Assembly (NCBI RefSeq): GCF_900156885.1 | Contig: NZ_FTOY01000011.1 | Location: 62,001 to 126,000 of the forward strand | Direction: 5' to 3' | DNA from: Limosilactobacillus caccae | Lineage (GTDB): Bacteria; Bacillota; Bacilli; Lactobacillales; Lactobacillaceae | DNA length: 64,000 nt | Shown: positions 8,053 through 16,112 of the stretch, one piece after another | Layout of the letters: every line of letters begins with the position of its first letter | Position numbering within the stretch: position 1 is the first letter of the stretch | The notes under the pieces: model-generated | What the model was told of the DNA's origin: nothing | The model's database searches: none | Seen by the model: the letters and a program-made list of their open reading frames with translations, nothing else | Program-made: the position numbers and the translations under genes

Positions 8053-10254
8053 ATGCCAAAGATTGATCTTGATTTTGTAGAAAAGTTGACCCTCCAGGAA
8101 CGGGCAGACCTCGTTTCCGGCAAAGACTTCTGGTTCACTGCGAAAGTTTCCGGGGTGGATAAAATGATGATGACTGATGGCCCGTCTGGGTTGCGGAAGC
8201 AGGAACAAACAGGCGATGCATTGGGGATTAATAATTCCGTCGATGCCGTCTGCTTCCCGTCGTCAGCACTGACGGCCAGTTCTTTTGATGACCAAATGCT
8301 ATACCAGCTTGGTGAACACCTGGGAATTGCTGCTAACGCTGAACATATCGGTGTTTTGCTTGGCCCAGGAGTGAACATTAAACGGAGTCCGTTAGCTGGC
8401 CGGAATTTTGAATATTTTGCCGAAGAACCATTGCTGGCCGGGCGTATGGGCGTGGCTTATGTCAAGGGGGTACAGAGCAAGGGAGTCGGCGTCAGCGTCA
8501 AACACTTTGCGGCCAATAACCGGGAAAACCAGCGCTTTACCTCGTCCTCGAATGTCGATGAGCGGGCACTGCGGGAGGTCTACCTGGCTCAGTTTGAGCA
8601 GATTGTGAAAAAGGCCCACCCTGCCACAATCATGTGCTCGTATAACCGACTTAACGGGACGCTGAACTCTCAAAACCAGCGGCTCCTAACGGATATCCTC
8701 CGCAATGAGTGGGGCTTTGCTGGGGTAGTGATGTCCGACTGGGGGGCTGTCGCGGACCACGTTGCCGCAATTAAGGCCGGCCTTGACCTTGAAATGCCTG
8801 GTAAAGGAGCGGTCTCTAGTAAAGAGATTATTGCCGCGGTAAATGAGGGCCGCCTAGAAGAATCGACCCTTAACCGTTCCGCATTACGAGTGCTTAAAAT
8901 GGCGGCGAAGTACAGTCAGACAAACCAACCAGCTGTCACATATGATAAACGAGAACAGCATGAGTTTGCCCGGCAAGCGGCGGATGACGGAATTGTCCTC
9001 CTGAAAAATGAGGGGAACTTGTTGCCCCTGTCCGCTGAAGAATCGCTCGCAATTATCGGTGAATTGGCAGAAAAGCCCCGTTATGAAGGTGGCGGTAGTT
9101 CGCATGTTAACGCCCATAATGTTGTTACTCCACTAGCGGCCGCTCCTGCTAACAGTGCATACGCTCCTGGATATTCGCTCAGTGGTGACCAGGTTGATCC
9201 AGGGGCCGCCCTTGAATTGGCGAAGGAAAAGGACATTGTTATCTTCTTTGCTGGTTTTCCTGAAGAAATGGAAACGGAGGGCTTTGATAAGCAGACAATT
9301 GACTTGCCAACTGACCAGGTGGCCCTCCTTGATGAGATTTTGAAGGTGAACTCCCGGGTAATCGTTGTCTTACAAAACGGCTCGGTCGTTGCAATGCCAT
9401 GGGCAAACCGGGTGCCCGCAATCGTGGAAACCTACCTGGCAGGGGAAGCAGTAGGTGAAGCTACTTGGGATATATTGACAGGAGCGGTAAACCCGTCCGG
9501 AAAACTAGCAGAAAGCTTCCCGTTGCGCCTTGCTGACAACCCGACCTATGGGACCTTTGACGCTAATCATGACAACGAGAACTACTACGAAGGGATCTTT
9601 GTCGGTTACCGTTATTATGACCTTCACCAGTTGCCGGTCCGCTTTCCGTTTGGTCATGGGCTTAGCTATACGAAGTTTGCTTATCGGGACCTGCAGATTG
9701 TTGAAAAAGCCGACCATGTCCAACTTAGCTTTAAGGTTAAAAATATAGGTGTGCGAGCTGGTAAAGACGTTCCCCAGGTTTATGTCGGCAACCGGGCGAG
9801 CCGGGTGGAGGTGCCGGTGTGGACACTGGCCCAGTTTAACAAGGTCGCCTTGCAAGCGGGTGAGGAAAAGACGGTCACCATGGACCTATCCCGGCGGGCC
9901 TTTAGTTGGTATAACGCCGCGGAACAGCGCTGGGAGGCTGATAATGGTACTTACGAGATCGCGGTAGGTCATTCTTCACGGGACTTGGTGCTTATTAGCT
10001 CTTTTGACCTGACGATCGGGGTCGACCCGTTAGCAAAGATTACTGGTGAGACTTATGTCGGTGAATTGTTAGCGATGAAGTCACAGAAAGTGACAGCTGC
10101 CCTTAAAAAGGCAGGGATGATGGCAATAATTAAACAGGCCATTGCAACACCAGACGCGGCCGCAATCTTTAACAATATTCCATTACGGTCATTGACGATG
10201 ACGGGGATTAAGCATGAGCAGATTGCAAATTTCTTACGTGATGTTAATGACTAG
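8053..10254 (+). CDS. Glycoside hydrolase family 3 beta-glucosidase-like enzyme
   Basis: A protein of 733 residues with no signal peptide, hence cytoplasmic. The order is the GH3 N-terminal barrel (TDGPSGLRKQ, GPGVNIKRSPLAGRNFEYFAEEP, KHFAANNRE), the nucleophile motif VMSDWGA, the GH3 C-terminal alpha/beta sandwich (DDGIVLLKNEGNLLPL, GEAVGEATWDILTGAVNPSGKL) and a fibronectin III-like domain (GKDVPQVYVG) near the end. It probably hydrolyses beta-glucosides or related oligosaccharides; the exact substrate cannot be read from the sequence. Codon use is richer in GC-ending codons than in the flanking TPM gene. The gene sits between two TPM copies and interrupts the TPM-LemA neighbourhood. Confidence 0.92.
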   Translation: MPKIDLDFVEKLTLQERADLVSGKDFWFTAKVSGVDKMMMTDGPSGLRKQEQTGDALGINNSVDAVCFPSSALTASSFDDQMLYQLGEHLGIAANAEHIGVLLGPGVNIKRSPLAGRNFEYFAEEPLLAGRMGVAYVKGVQSKGVGVSVKHFAANNRENQRFTSSSNVDERALREVYLAQFEQIVKKAHPATIMCSYNRLNGTLNSQNQRLLTDILRNEWGFAGVVMSDWGAVADHVAAIKAGLDLEMPGKGAVSSKEIIAAVNEGRLEESTLNRSALRVLKMAAKYSQTNQPAVTYDKREQHEFARQAADDGIVLLKNEGNLLPLSAEESLAIIGELAEKPRYEGGGSSHVNAHNVVTPLAAAPANSAYAPGYSLSGDQVDPGAALELAKEKDIVIFFAGFPEEMETEGFDKQTIDLPTDQVALLDEILKVNSRVIVVLQNGSVVAMPWANRVPAIVETYLAGEAVGEATWDILTGAVNPSGKLAESFPLRLADNPTYGTFDANHDNENYYEGIFVGYRYYDLHQLPVRFPFGHGLSYTKFAYRDLQIVEKADHVQLSFKVKNIGVRAGKDVPQVYVGNRASRVEVPVWTLAQFNKVALQAGEEKTVTMDLSRRAFSWYNAAEQRWEADNGTYEIAVGHSSRDLVLISSFDLTIGVDPLAKITGETYVGELLAMKSQKVTAALKKAGMMAIIKQAIATPDAAAIFNNIPLRSLTMTGIKHEQIANFLRDVND

Positions 10255-10294
10255 GGTCGATTTGGTATGGTATATTTTTAAATAGCACAAAAGT

Positions 10295-10351
10295 TAAATA
10301 TGGGTTTTCCAGTTTCGGGGATGGAGCTTCTAGGAAAGGTAGGTTTTATTC
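10295..10351 (+). repeat. Conserved leader, copy 2
   Basis: Copy 2 of the leader at 6281. It matches 52 of 55 bases with copy 1 (10295-10349 against 6281-6335), keeps both strands of the proposed hairpin and keeps the ATC at 10352 relative to AGGAAAGGTAGG by equal spacing. The coding sequence after it is far less similar. Confidence 0.75.
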
Positions 10352-10742
10352 ATCGAGACGGCAATCCAACGAAGAGGGTTACCGCAAAGCATCGTTGCTT
10401 TGATTGTTGTAGCCCTTTTATTATTTTTATGATGATGTTAAGGGGCGGTCATACATTTTAGGTGAGACGGCAGAACGTAAGGATGAACAGATTAACGAGC
10501 AGCAGTTTGATAAGTGCTATCGAGTTGATGATCAAGCGGGCGTCCTTACGGTTGGTCAGGTAGAAAAAGTAAACAGCAATATTTTGATAAAAAGCCCGCA
10601 AAAAAGCTACTTAAATTTGGTGAGGCTGGTCAGTCCGCACTATTACTAGTCTGGGACTTAATTTTGTTACTAGCCTCCTCAGTGGAAAAGATGGTAACGA
10701 TCGCGGCACTGATGGTGGACCACCAGTTGGTAAATTTAACGA
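10352..10742 (+). pseudogene. Decayed second TPM-domain gene
   Basis: From the ATC at 10352 the frame reads IETAIQRRGLPQSIVALIVV and hits TGA at 10430, closely following the start of the intact TPM protein. The next piece reads DVKGRSYILGETAERKDEQ, which parallels DVLDRANVLDSSAEQKIEN of TPM domain 1, and then jumps to RVDDQAGVLT, which parallels HINDRAGILT of domain 3. It therefore carries stops and a large internal deletion. A further scrap near 10690 (GNDRGTDGGPPVGKF) looks like the Gly-rich tail. It ends just before the lemA-like gene, so it was probably the original TPM partner of that LemA, or a duplicate of it. Confidence 0.7.
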
Positions 10743-10754
10743 GGAGATGAGTTA

Positions 10755-11336
10755 ATGAATAAGAAAGTATCTCGATGGATCATTATTATTGTAGTAGTTT
10801 TGCTAATCGGCGGTGGGAGCAGTGCATGGATACAAACGAGCAACCGCCTCAATGCTGAGCAACAGGTTTACCAGGCGCAGTGGTCACAGGTCGAAAATCA
10901 AATGCAGCGGCGCTACGACCTTATTCCTAATGTTGTTGCATCAGTGAAAGGAGACATGCATCAGGAACAAAGAGTATTTGATAGCATCGCCAAGGCACGA
11001 TCAAACTATGCTAAGGCAACGAATACAACTGATAAAATGAAGGCCGATGCGCAAGTTAATAGTTCGGTGGGCAACTTGATTAGTGTCATCCACGAGCGTT
11101 ATCCGCAACTTAACTCAGATAAACGAGTCCATGAGTTGATCTTAGAACTAGAAGGATCAGAAAATCGGATTAGTGTTGAACGGCAACGTTATATTCGCGA
11201 TGTCCAAGCATATAATTTATCGATTATGAACTTCCCCAGCTCCATCGTTGCTAAAGCAAAAGGGATGAAGCCACAATCCTATTACCAAGCAACAAAGGAT
11301 GCCCAAAAAGCACCTGCAGTAGACTTAGATAATTAA
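10755..11336 (+). CDS. LemA family protein
   Basis: A protein of 193 residues with one N-terminal membrane helix (WIIIIVVVLLIGGGSSAW) followed by the LemA helical domain (QMQRRYDLIPNVVASVKG, then SENRISVERQRYIRDVQAYN). The start follows GAGGAG by 8 bases. LemA proteins are membrane proteins of unclear biochemical role that co-occur with TPM proteins. Here the adjacent TPM gene is decayed, and the intact TPM gene is 3 kb upstream beyond the GH3 gene. Confidence 0.9.
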   Translation: MNKKVSRWIIIIVVVLLIGGGSSAWIQTSNRLNAEQQVYQAQWSQVENQMQRRYDLIPNVVASVKGDMHQEQRVFDSIAKARSNYAKATNTTDKMKADAQVNSSVGNLISVIHERYPQLNSDKRVHELILELEGSENRISVERQRYIRDVQAYNLSIMNFPSSIVAKAKGMKPQSYYQATKDAQKAPAVDLDN

Positions 11337-11403
11337 TTTCGTCCCTTAGTTGCTTTTAACCAGTAATTCGTGCTAATGTATTTACTGTGTGGAGGTGACT
11401 AGT

Positions 11404-11553
11404 ATGTCCCAGAAAAAAGTCGCTTTGGAATGTACGAAGTGCGGTGCGCACAACTACACGATCACCGCTAACCCTCAACGACAGGAACGTTTAGAATTAC
11501 GCAAGTTCTGCAAGCATTGTGGGGAATACACGATGCACCGTGAAAGCAGATAG
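11404..11553 (+). CDS. rpmG: 50S ribosomal protein L33
   Basis: Only 49 residues, [17 protein letters not shown] to MHRESR. Two CxxC pairs (CTKC and CKHC) mark the zinc-binding form of L33. GGAGGTGA lies just upstream. It leads into secE with a 12-base gap, the standard rpmG-secE-nusG order. Confidence 0.95.
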   Translation: MSQKKVALECTKCGAHNYTITANPQRQERLELRKFCKHCGEYTMHRESR

Positions 11554-11565
11554 GTGGAGGAAAAC

Positions 11566-11736
11566 ATGATTAAATTTATTAAGAGTGTTAACCACGAAAT
11601 GAAGCTGGTTGTATGGCCAACAGCAAAGGAAAACCGTCGCGATACGACAATTGTTGTCACCCTGACGCTTTTCTTTGTCCTGTTCTTTGCTCTGTTTGAC
11701 TGGTTAATTCAATTATTAATGAAACTCTTTGTTTAA
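11566..11736 (+). CDS. secE: Preprotein translocase subunit SecE
   Basis: A 56-residue single-span SecE of the short Gram-positive type. An amphipathic N-terminus with the conserved KLVVWPTAKE motif is followed by a membrane helix (TTIVVTLTLFFVLFFALFDW). The ATG at 11566 follows GGAGG; a GTG at 11554 is part of that binding site. It forms the SecYEG channel with SecY and SecG, which are not in this window. Confidence 0.95.
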   Translation: MIKFIKSVNHEMKLVVWPTAKENRRDTTIVVTLTLFFVLFFALFDWLIQLLMKLFV

Positions 11737-11765
11737 CATTGGTAGTCAAATAGATTTTTGTCTGT

Positions 11766-11808
11766 TATACTAATTTTTGAGGAACTTCGTAGCTATACGA
11801 GGTTTTTT
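11766..11808 (+). promoter_or_regulatory. -10 element and terminator-like hairpin between secE and nusG
   Basis: TATACT at 11766-11771 is a good -10 with a weak -35. It is followed by AACTTCGTA (11783-11791) pairing TACGAGGTT (11796-11804) with one G-U, then TTTTTT. The hairpin may end the rpmG-secE transcript or attenuate a nusG transcript that starts here. Confidence 0.6.
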
Positions 11809-11850
11809 ATTTTACGACAAATTGCAAATAAGATGATAGGAGGATTCATC

Positions 11851-12399
11851 GTGGAATCACATGAAAAGCGTTGGTATGTGCTCCATACCTACTCTGGTTA
11901 CGAAAACCGTGTTAAGAGCAACTTGGAATCGCGGGCCCAATCAATGGGGATGCAAGACTACATCTTCCGGGTGGTTGTTCCTGAAGAAGAAGTTCGCCAA
12001 GTAAAAGACGGCCAAGCAAAGGAAACGATTGAAAAGACCTTCCCCGGCTACGTTTTAGTGGAAATGGTTATGACTGACCAAGCTTGGTACATTGCTCGGA
12101 ACACGCCAGGGGTAACAGGTTTCTTAGGTTCTCACGGTGGTGGTTCAAAGCCAACTCCATTACTTCCAGAAGAAGTAGAACGGATCATGAAGCGGATGGG
12201 GACCGAGACGACGGTTAGCGACATTGATGTTAAGGAAGGCGACACGATTAAGGTAATCGCCGGCTCATTCGCTAACATGACGGCCAAGGTAATCGAAGTT
12301 GACCATGAAAAGCAAAAGTTAAAGGCAACTGTTGAGATGTTTGGTCGAGAAACGGTTGCTGAACTTGGCTTTGACCAGGTCGATACGTTTGATGATTAA
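11851..12399 (+). CDS. nusG: Transcription termination/antitermination factor NusG
   Basis: A 182-residue NusG. The GTG start at 11851 is chosen because it follows AGGAGG and gives the usual N-terminus (MESHEKRWYVLHTYSGYENRV). The NGN domain binds RNA polymerase (FPGYVLVEMVM and the WYIARNTPGVTGFLGS region), and the C-terminal KOW domain (EGDTIKVIAGSFANMTAKV) contacts ribosomal S10 or Rho. It is preceded by a hairpin and its own possible promoter. Confidence 0.96.
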   Translation: MESHEKRWYVLHTYSGYENRVKSNLESRAQSMGMQDYIFRVVVPEEEVRQVKDGQAKETIEKTFPGYVLVEMVMTDQAWYIARNTPGVTGFLGSHGGGSKPTPLLPEEVERIMKRMGTETTVSDIDVKEGDTIKVIAGSFANMTAKVIEVDHEKQKLKATVEMFGRETVAELGFDQVDTFDD

Positions 12400-12408
12400 G
12401 AAAGTCTC

Positions 12409-12524
12409 TTGAAAATGATGATGAATTGTGGTATGTTACCAAGGTATGCTATTAACATACTGTGGGAGAGGTAAAAATTACTGCCTCATCATGACCACAA
12501 CACGGACTAAGGAGGTTTTGTCTC
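12409..12524 (+). promoter_or_regulatory. Promoter and structured leader of rplK
   Basis: TTGAAA (12409-12414) and TATGTT (12432-12437) are 17 bases apart. The leader can pair GTGG (about 12462) with CCAC (about 12495), and inside it GAGG with CCTC. This is the place where L11-operon leaders occur, so autogenous control is plausible. Confidence 0.5.
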
Positions 12525-12950
12525 GTGGCAAAGAAAGTAGCTAACGTTGTCAAGTTGCAAATTCCTGCCGGTGCAGCTACACCAGCTCCACCAGTAGGTC
12601 CAGCACTTGGGCAAGCAGGTATTAACATTATGGGCTTCACTAAGGAATTCAACGCACGGACTGCAGACCAAAAGGGTATGCTGATCCCAGTTGTAATTAC
12701 CGTATATGAGGACCGTTCATTCGACTTCATTACTAAGACGCCACCTGCTGCTGTCTTACTGAAGAAGGCCGCTGGTGTTGAAAAGGGTTCCGGTGAACCT
12801 AACACTAACAAGGTTGCTAAGGTAACCAAGGACCAAGTTAAGGAAATCGCCGAAACTAAGATGCAAGATCTAAACGCAGCTGACGTAGAAGCAGCTATGC
12901 GCATGATTGAAGGTACTGCTCGGAGCATGGGCTTCACTGTTGAAGGCTAA
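12525..12950 (+). CDS. rplK: 50S ribosomal protein L11
   Basis: 141 residues, GTG start after GGAGG. The N-terminal domain ([21 protein letters not shown]) binds the stringent factor and release factors; the C-terminal domain binds 23S rRNA helices 43-44. Codon use is highly biased, as expected for a strongly expressed gene. rplA follows after 92 bases. Confidence 0.97.
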   Translation: MAKKVANVVKLQIPAGAATPAPPVGPALGQAGINIMGFTKEFNARTADQKGMLIPVVITVYEDRSFDFITKTPPAAVLLKKAAGVEKGSGEPNTNKVAKVTKDQVKEIAETKMQDLNAADVEAAMRMIEGTARSMGFTVEG

Positions 12951-12954
12951 TTGC

Positions 12955-13025
12955 TAGCAGTCCGGATGGTTTATGAAAGTAACCCATCCCCGTGGGAGGT
13001 ATAAACTCCGCTAGACCACATTTGC
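12955..13025 (+). promoter_or_regulatory. Hairpins in the rplK-rplA spacer
   Basis: GGATGG (near 12964) can pair with CCATCC (near 12984), and GGGAG with CTCC just downstream; GCTAGC and GCTAG flank the pair. Such a spacer could be an L1 binding site. Function is inferred only from position and folding. Confidence 0.35.
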
Positions 13026-13042
13026 AAGGAGGAAAACACAAG

Positions 13043-13735
13043 ATGGCTAAAAACCGTGGTAAGAAGTACCAAGACGCGCTCAAGAAAGTTGACAGCAAGA
13101 AAGAATACGCTGTTAAGGACGCTGTCCAATTAGTAAAAGATATTGACTTTGCTAACTTTGACTCAACTGTTGAAGTAGCATTTAACTTAAACGTTGACAC
13201 TAAGCAAGCAGACCAACAATTACGTGGTGCCGTTGTTTTACCAAACGGTACTGGTAAGGACCAAACTGTAATCGTATTTGCTAACGGTGAAAACGCCAAG
13301 GCTGCTGAAGCTGCTGGCGCTGACTTCGTTGGTGACGATGACTTAGTTGAAAAGATCCAAGACGGCTGGCTCGACTTTGATGTTGCAATCGCAACACCAG
13401 ACATGATGCCTAAGGTAGGTCGTTTGGGTCGGGTCCTTGGTCCTAAGGGCTTAATGCCAAACCCTAAGACTGGTACAGTTACGATGGACGTTGCTAAGGC
13501 TGTTTCAGATGCCAAGGCTGGTCAAGTAACTTACCGGACTGACCGTGATGGTAACGTTGCTGTACCATTCGGTAAGGTTTCATTCGATACTGACAAGTTA
13601 GTTGAAAACTTGGCTACCTTAGAAGACATTGTCGCTAAGGCTCGTCCAGCTTCAGTACGTGGGACTTACATCAAGCACGCTTCAATCGCCTCAACATTCG
13701 GCCCAAGTGTAACGCTTGATTTAACAACATTTTAA
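13043..13735 (+). CDS. rplA: 50S ribosomal protein L1
   Basis: 230 residues. The ATG at 13043 follows AAGGAGG and gives [17 protein letters not shown]; an upstream ATG at 12992 is in a region without a good binding site. The L1 signature [21 protein letters not shown] is present in part near residue 125. L1 builds the ribosomal stalk at the E site and represses its own operon in many bacteria. A terminator follows, so rplJ is not co-transcribed. Confidence 0.97.
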   Translation: MAKNRGKKYQDALKKVDSKKEYAVKDAVQLVKDIDFANFDSTVEVAFNLNVDTKQADQQLRGAVVLPNGTGKDQTVIVFANGENAKAAEAAGADFVGDDDLVEKIQDGWLDFDVAIATPDMMPKVGRLGRVLGPKGLMPNPKTGTVTMDVAKAVSDAKAGQVTYRTDRDGNVAVPFGKVSFDTDKLVENLATLEDIVAKARPASVRGTYIKHASIASTFGPSVTLDLTTF

Positions 13736-13756
13736 TTAGGCACCGCCTAGCTAGTA

Positions 13757-13797
13757 AAAGACTTCGGGGAATTTCCCCTGGAGTCTTTTTGTTTTTT
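13757..13797 (+). terminator. Terminator after rplA
   Basis: AAAGACTTCGGGG pairs imperfectly with CCCCTGGAGTCTTT around AATTT, followed by a T-rich run. Confidence 0.9.
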
Positions 13798-13816
13798 AAA
13801 GAACTATTGGGAGAAA

Positions 13817-15991
13817 ATGATGATTAAATTAGTAAAACAATGGCAGGCATTGTGCCTGTTTATGAGTGCGCTATTTCTTGGCCTTTGCTTTACCAGTGAC
13901 GTATTTGGCAGTGACAGTCGTGATTATCAGATTAAAAGAGACGATGTTTATGTCAAAATTAATCGTGACGGTAGTGCCGATATGACACAGCAGGTTCACT
14001 ATCATTTCAAGGGTAAATACCATGGCGTATTTATTGTGCAAGACTCAAGCGGGCTAGGCAAAATTAGTAATATTTTGGTCTCGCGTGATAATATACCATT
14101 ATCCAAAATGGTAAGAGGTAACGGCGACTATGGCTTTGGGCTGGCGGAAAATGTCAAGGACCTAGATGATGATGAGATAAGTGATGACCCCCAAGATGTT
14201 GTGATGATGGGGGATGGGATCTTTTATCAGGTCAATACCAATGCTGATGGTGATGAAAAAAAAGGTGACTACCGGATTATCACGCGGGTTGATCCGGACA
14301 AAAGGGATCAGGTTATCACTTTCCAATATCACCTGAGTTCGGTCGCTAAACGATTTCAAGATACTGGTGAAATTAACTGGAAGATCATTGGAACAAGTTG
14401 GCAGCGAAAACTTGAAAATGTGAATGTTACGATTGATATGCCATCTGCCAAGGGCAAGCAGCACTTATGGGTTCACGGCGCCAAAATTAGTAGTCAAACT
14501 TGGAATAACCATACGTCAAGGGTTAAGCTTAGCGCCAAAAACGTTGATACTTACTTAGAAATCCATATGCTTTTTCCAACGGCAGCGATTGACGAAGCTC
14601 CATTGTATCATCGTGACCGTTACCAAGCCGTAATGAAGGCTGAACAAAAGCTCCAGCGATTAGCGGTATTTACAAATCGAGATAATCCGCTTAGTTACTT
14701 GTGGTCATCCTTAGCATTCATAATTCCATTTATCGTTTGCCTCCTTGGCTTACTTATATTTGGTCACCGTTACTTTAGAAGAAGAGATCGGGTGGCAGAA
14801 AAGCTCCACCGTTTTGATGTGCCATCAATGACTCCGATTGAGGTGGCTGCGATTTATCAGGATATTCATAATGATGACAGTGGAAACATTCCATTGGCGA
14901 CTGAAATTGCGCGGTTGCAGTTAAAAGGGGTTATTGATGTAAAGGTTGAAGATGGCCAACAAACAATTACCTGGAAAAGTCTTAAGGGTCAGCAAATAGA
15001 ATCACCGTTTATTTACTTTTTAACGCATCATTATGGTGACGAAAATTATACTGTTAGGCCAGAAGATATCCACAATGAATCTGGGAATGCCCTGTATCAT
15101 AATTGGATGATTGTTCACAATAAGTGGATAGAAATGAGCAGTGACAAAGTAGGTGGTAAATCATTGGTTGATGCCATGTCATTTTTCTACCTACCGTTAA
15201 TTATATTTATCGGAATATTATGGGCGCGTTTAATGGTTTACAGCCTGGGAATAGGAATAGTAATTCGGGCGATTATTCGAACTATTGAAATTTTCTTAAT
15301 CGGTATCTTTGCTGTTTCCTTAATTAGACCGCTGGAAAAATTGCAAAAGAAGATTTTCGGCCCCTTTAATTACTATTCTAGTGGCATCCTATATTCATAT
15401 GGCCTAGGCCTTGTTGCTTGCACCCTCATTAACCTAATTGGCAGTCTTTTTGGACCGGATGGCAGACAATTTGGAAACTGGTTTGGTCTTGATTTGGCGT
15501 TTGTTACCCAACCGATAGTTGTTGGAACAATTATTGCTGGTATCGTTATTCAGTTGTTGAACATGTTAATTGATTATCTCTTTACGGATTATGACGAGGC
15601 AGGCTACAAAAAAGCGGTTGAAGTTCTTCAGTTTAAGAGCATGATTCATGATATGGGCCACTTTGCGAAAAAAGATTTGCCTGATGAAACGCTCTGGGGA
15701 GAATACTACGTTTATGCTACCGCTGTTGGTGAGACCAAGAGCTTTATTAAAGGGCTAAAAGGACAATTTGGTGAAGAGGCAGTAGATAAGTCACTAAAAC
15801 GGCAATTAAATGGCGACTATGACCAGCTTGCTAGTGGTTTATTTGTTGGCAGCTTTACTTCACAAATTATTGATAATGCAGAACAAATTCATACCGAAAG
15901 TTCATCCGACGGTTCGTTTAGCGGCGACTCCGGTGGTGGCTGGGGATCATCTGGTGGTTCCGGTGGCGATTCCGGTGGTGGAGCGTTCTAA
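13817..15991 (+). CDS. DUF2207 family membrane protein
   Basis: 724 residues. A signal-like N-terminus (LFMSALFLGLCFTSDVFG) leads into an extracellular DUF2207 domain (DDVYVKINRDGSADMTQQV). A membrane helix near residue 300 (LAFIIPFIVCLLGLLIFG) is followed by a cytoplasmic part starting with FDVPSMTPIEVAAIYQD, more helices around 460-600, and a soluble end with the tail GGGWGSSGGSGGDSGGGAF. The family is of unknown function. The Gly/Ser tail is of the same kind as in the TPM protein at 6328, and DUF2207, LemA and TPM genes are often found together, so a common membrane process is inferred. Confidence 0.87.
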   Translation: MMIKLVKQWQALCLFMSALFLGLCFTSDVFGSDSRDYQIKRDDVYVKINRDGSADMTQQVHYHFKGKYHGVFIVQDSSGLGKISNILVSRDNIPLSKMVRGNGDYGFGLAENVKDLDDDEISDDPQDVVMMGDGIFYQVNTNADGDEKKGDYRIITRVDPDKRDQVITFQYHLSSVAKRFQDTGEINWKIIGTSWQRKLENVNVTIDMPSAKGKQHLWVHGAKISSQTWNNHTSRVKLSAKNVDTYLEIHMLFPTAAIDEAPLYHRDRYQAVMKAEQKLQRLAVFTNRDNPLSYLWSSLAFIIPFIVCLLGLLIFGHRYFRRRDRVAEKLHRFDVPSMTPIEVAAIYQDIHNDDSGNIPLATEIARLQLKGVIDVKVEDGQQTITWKSLKGQQIESPFIYFLTHHYGDENYTVRPEDIHNESGNALYHNWMIVHNKWIEMSSDKVGGKSLVDAMSFFYLPLIIFIGILWARLMVYSLGIGIVIRAIIRTIEIFLIGIFAVSLIRPLEKLQKKIFGPFNYYSSGILYSYGLGLVACTLINLIGSLFGPDGRQFGNWFGLDLAFVTQPIVVGTIIAGIVIQLLNMLIDYLFTDYDEAGYKKAVEVLQFKSMIHDMGHFAKKDLPDETLWGEYYVYATAVGETKSFIKGLKGQFGEEAVDKSLKRQLNGDYDQLASGLFVGSFTSQIIDNAEQIHTESSSDGSFSGDSGGGWGSSGGSGGDSGGGAF

Positions 15992-16112
15992 TAAAAATAT
16001 TATTACCCTCTTCACAAGTCGTTATGCATATGTTATATTACTAATCAATGATAAAATGATTAGAAATTAATTAGAACTTATCATTAAAGTAAATTACCAA
16101 GGAGTGACGACA

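Noticed and set aside
7824-8378. 184-codon frame on the minus strand
   Set aside because: It lies antisense to the Gly-rich TPM tail and the GH3 start and has a low-complexity translation; a shadow frame.
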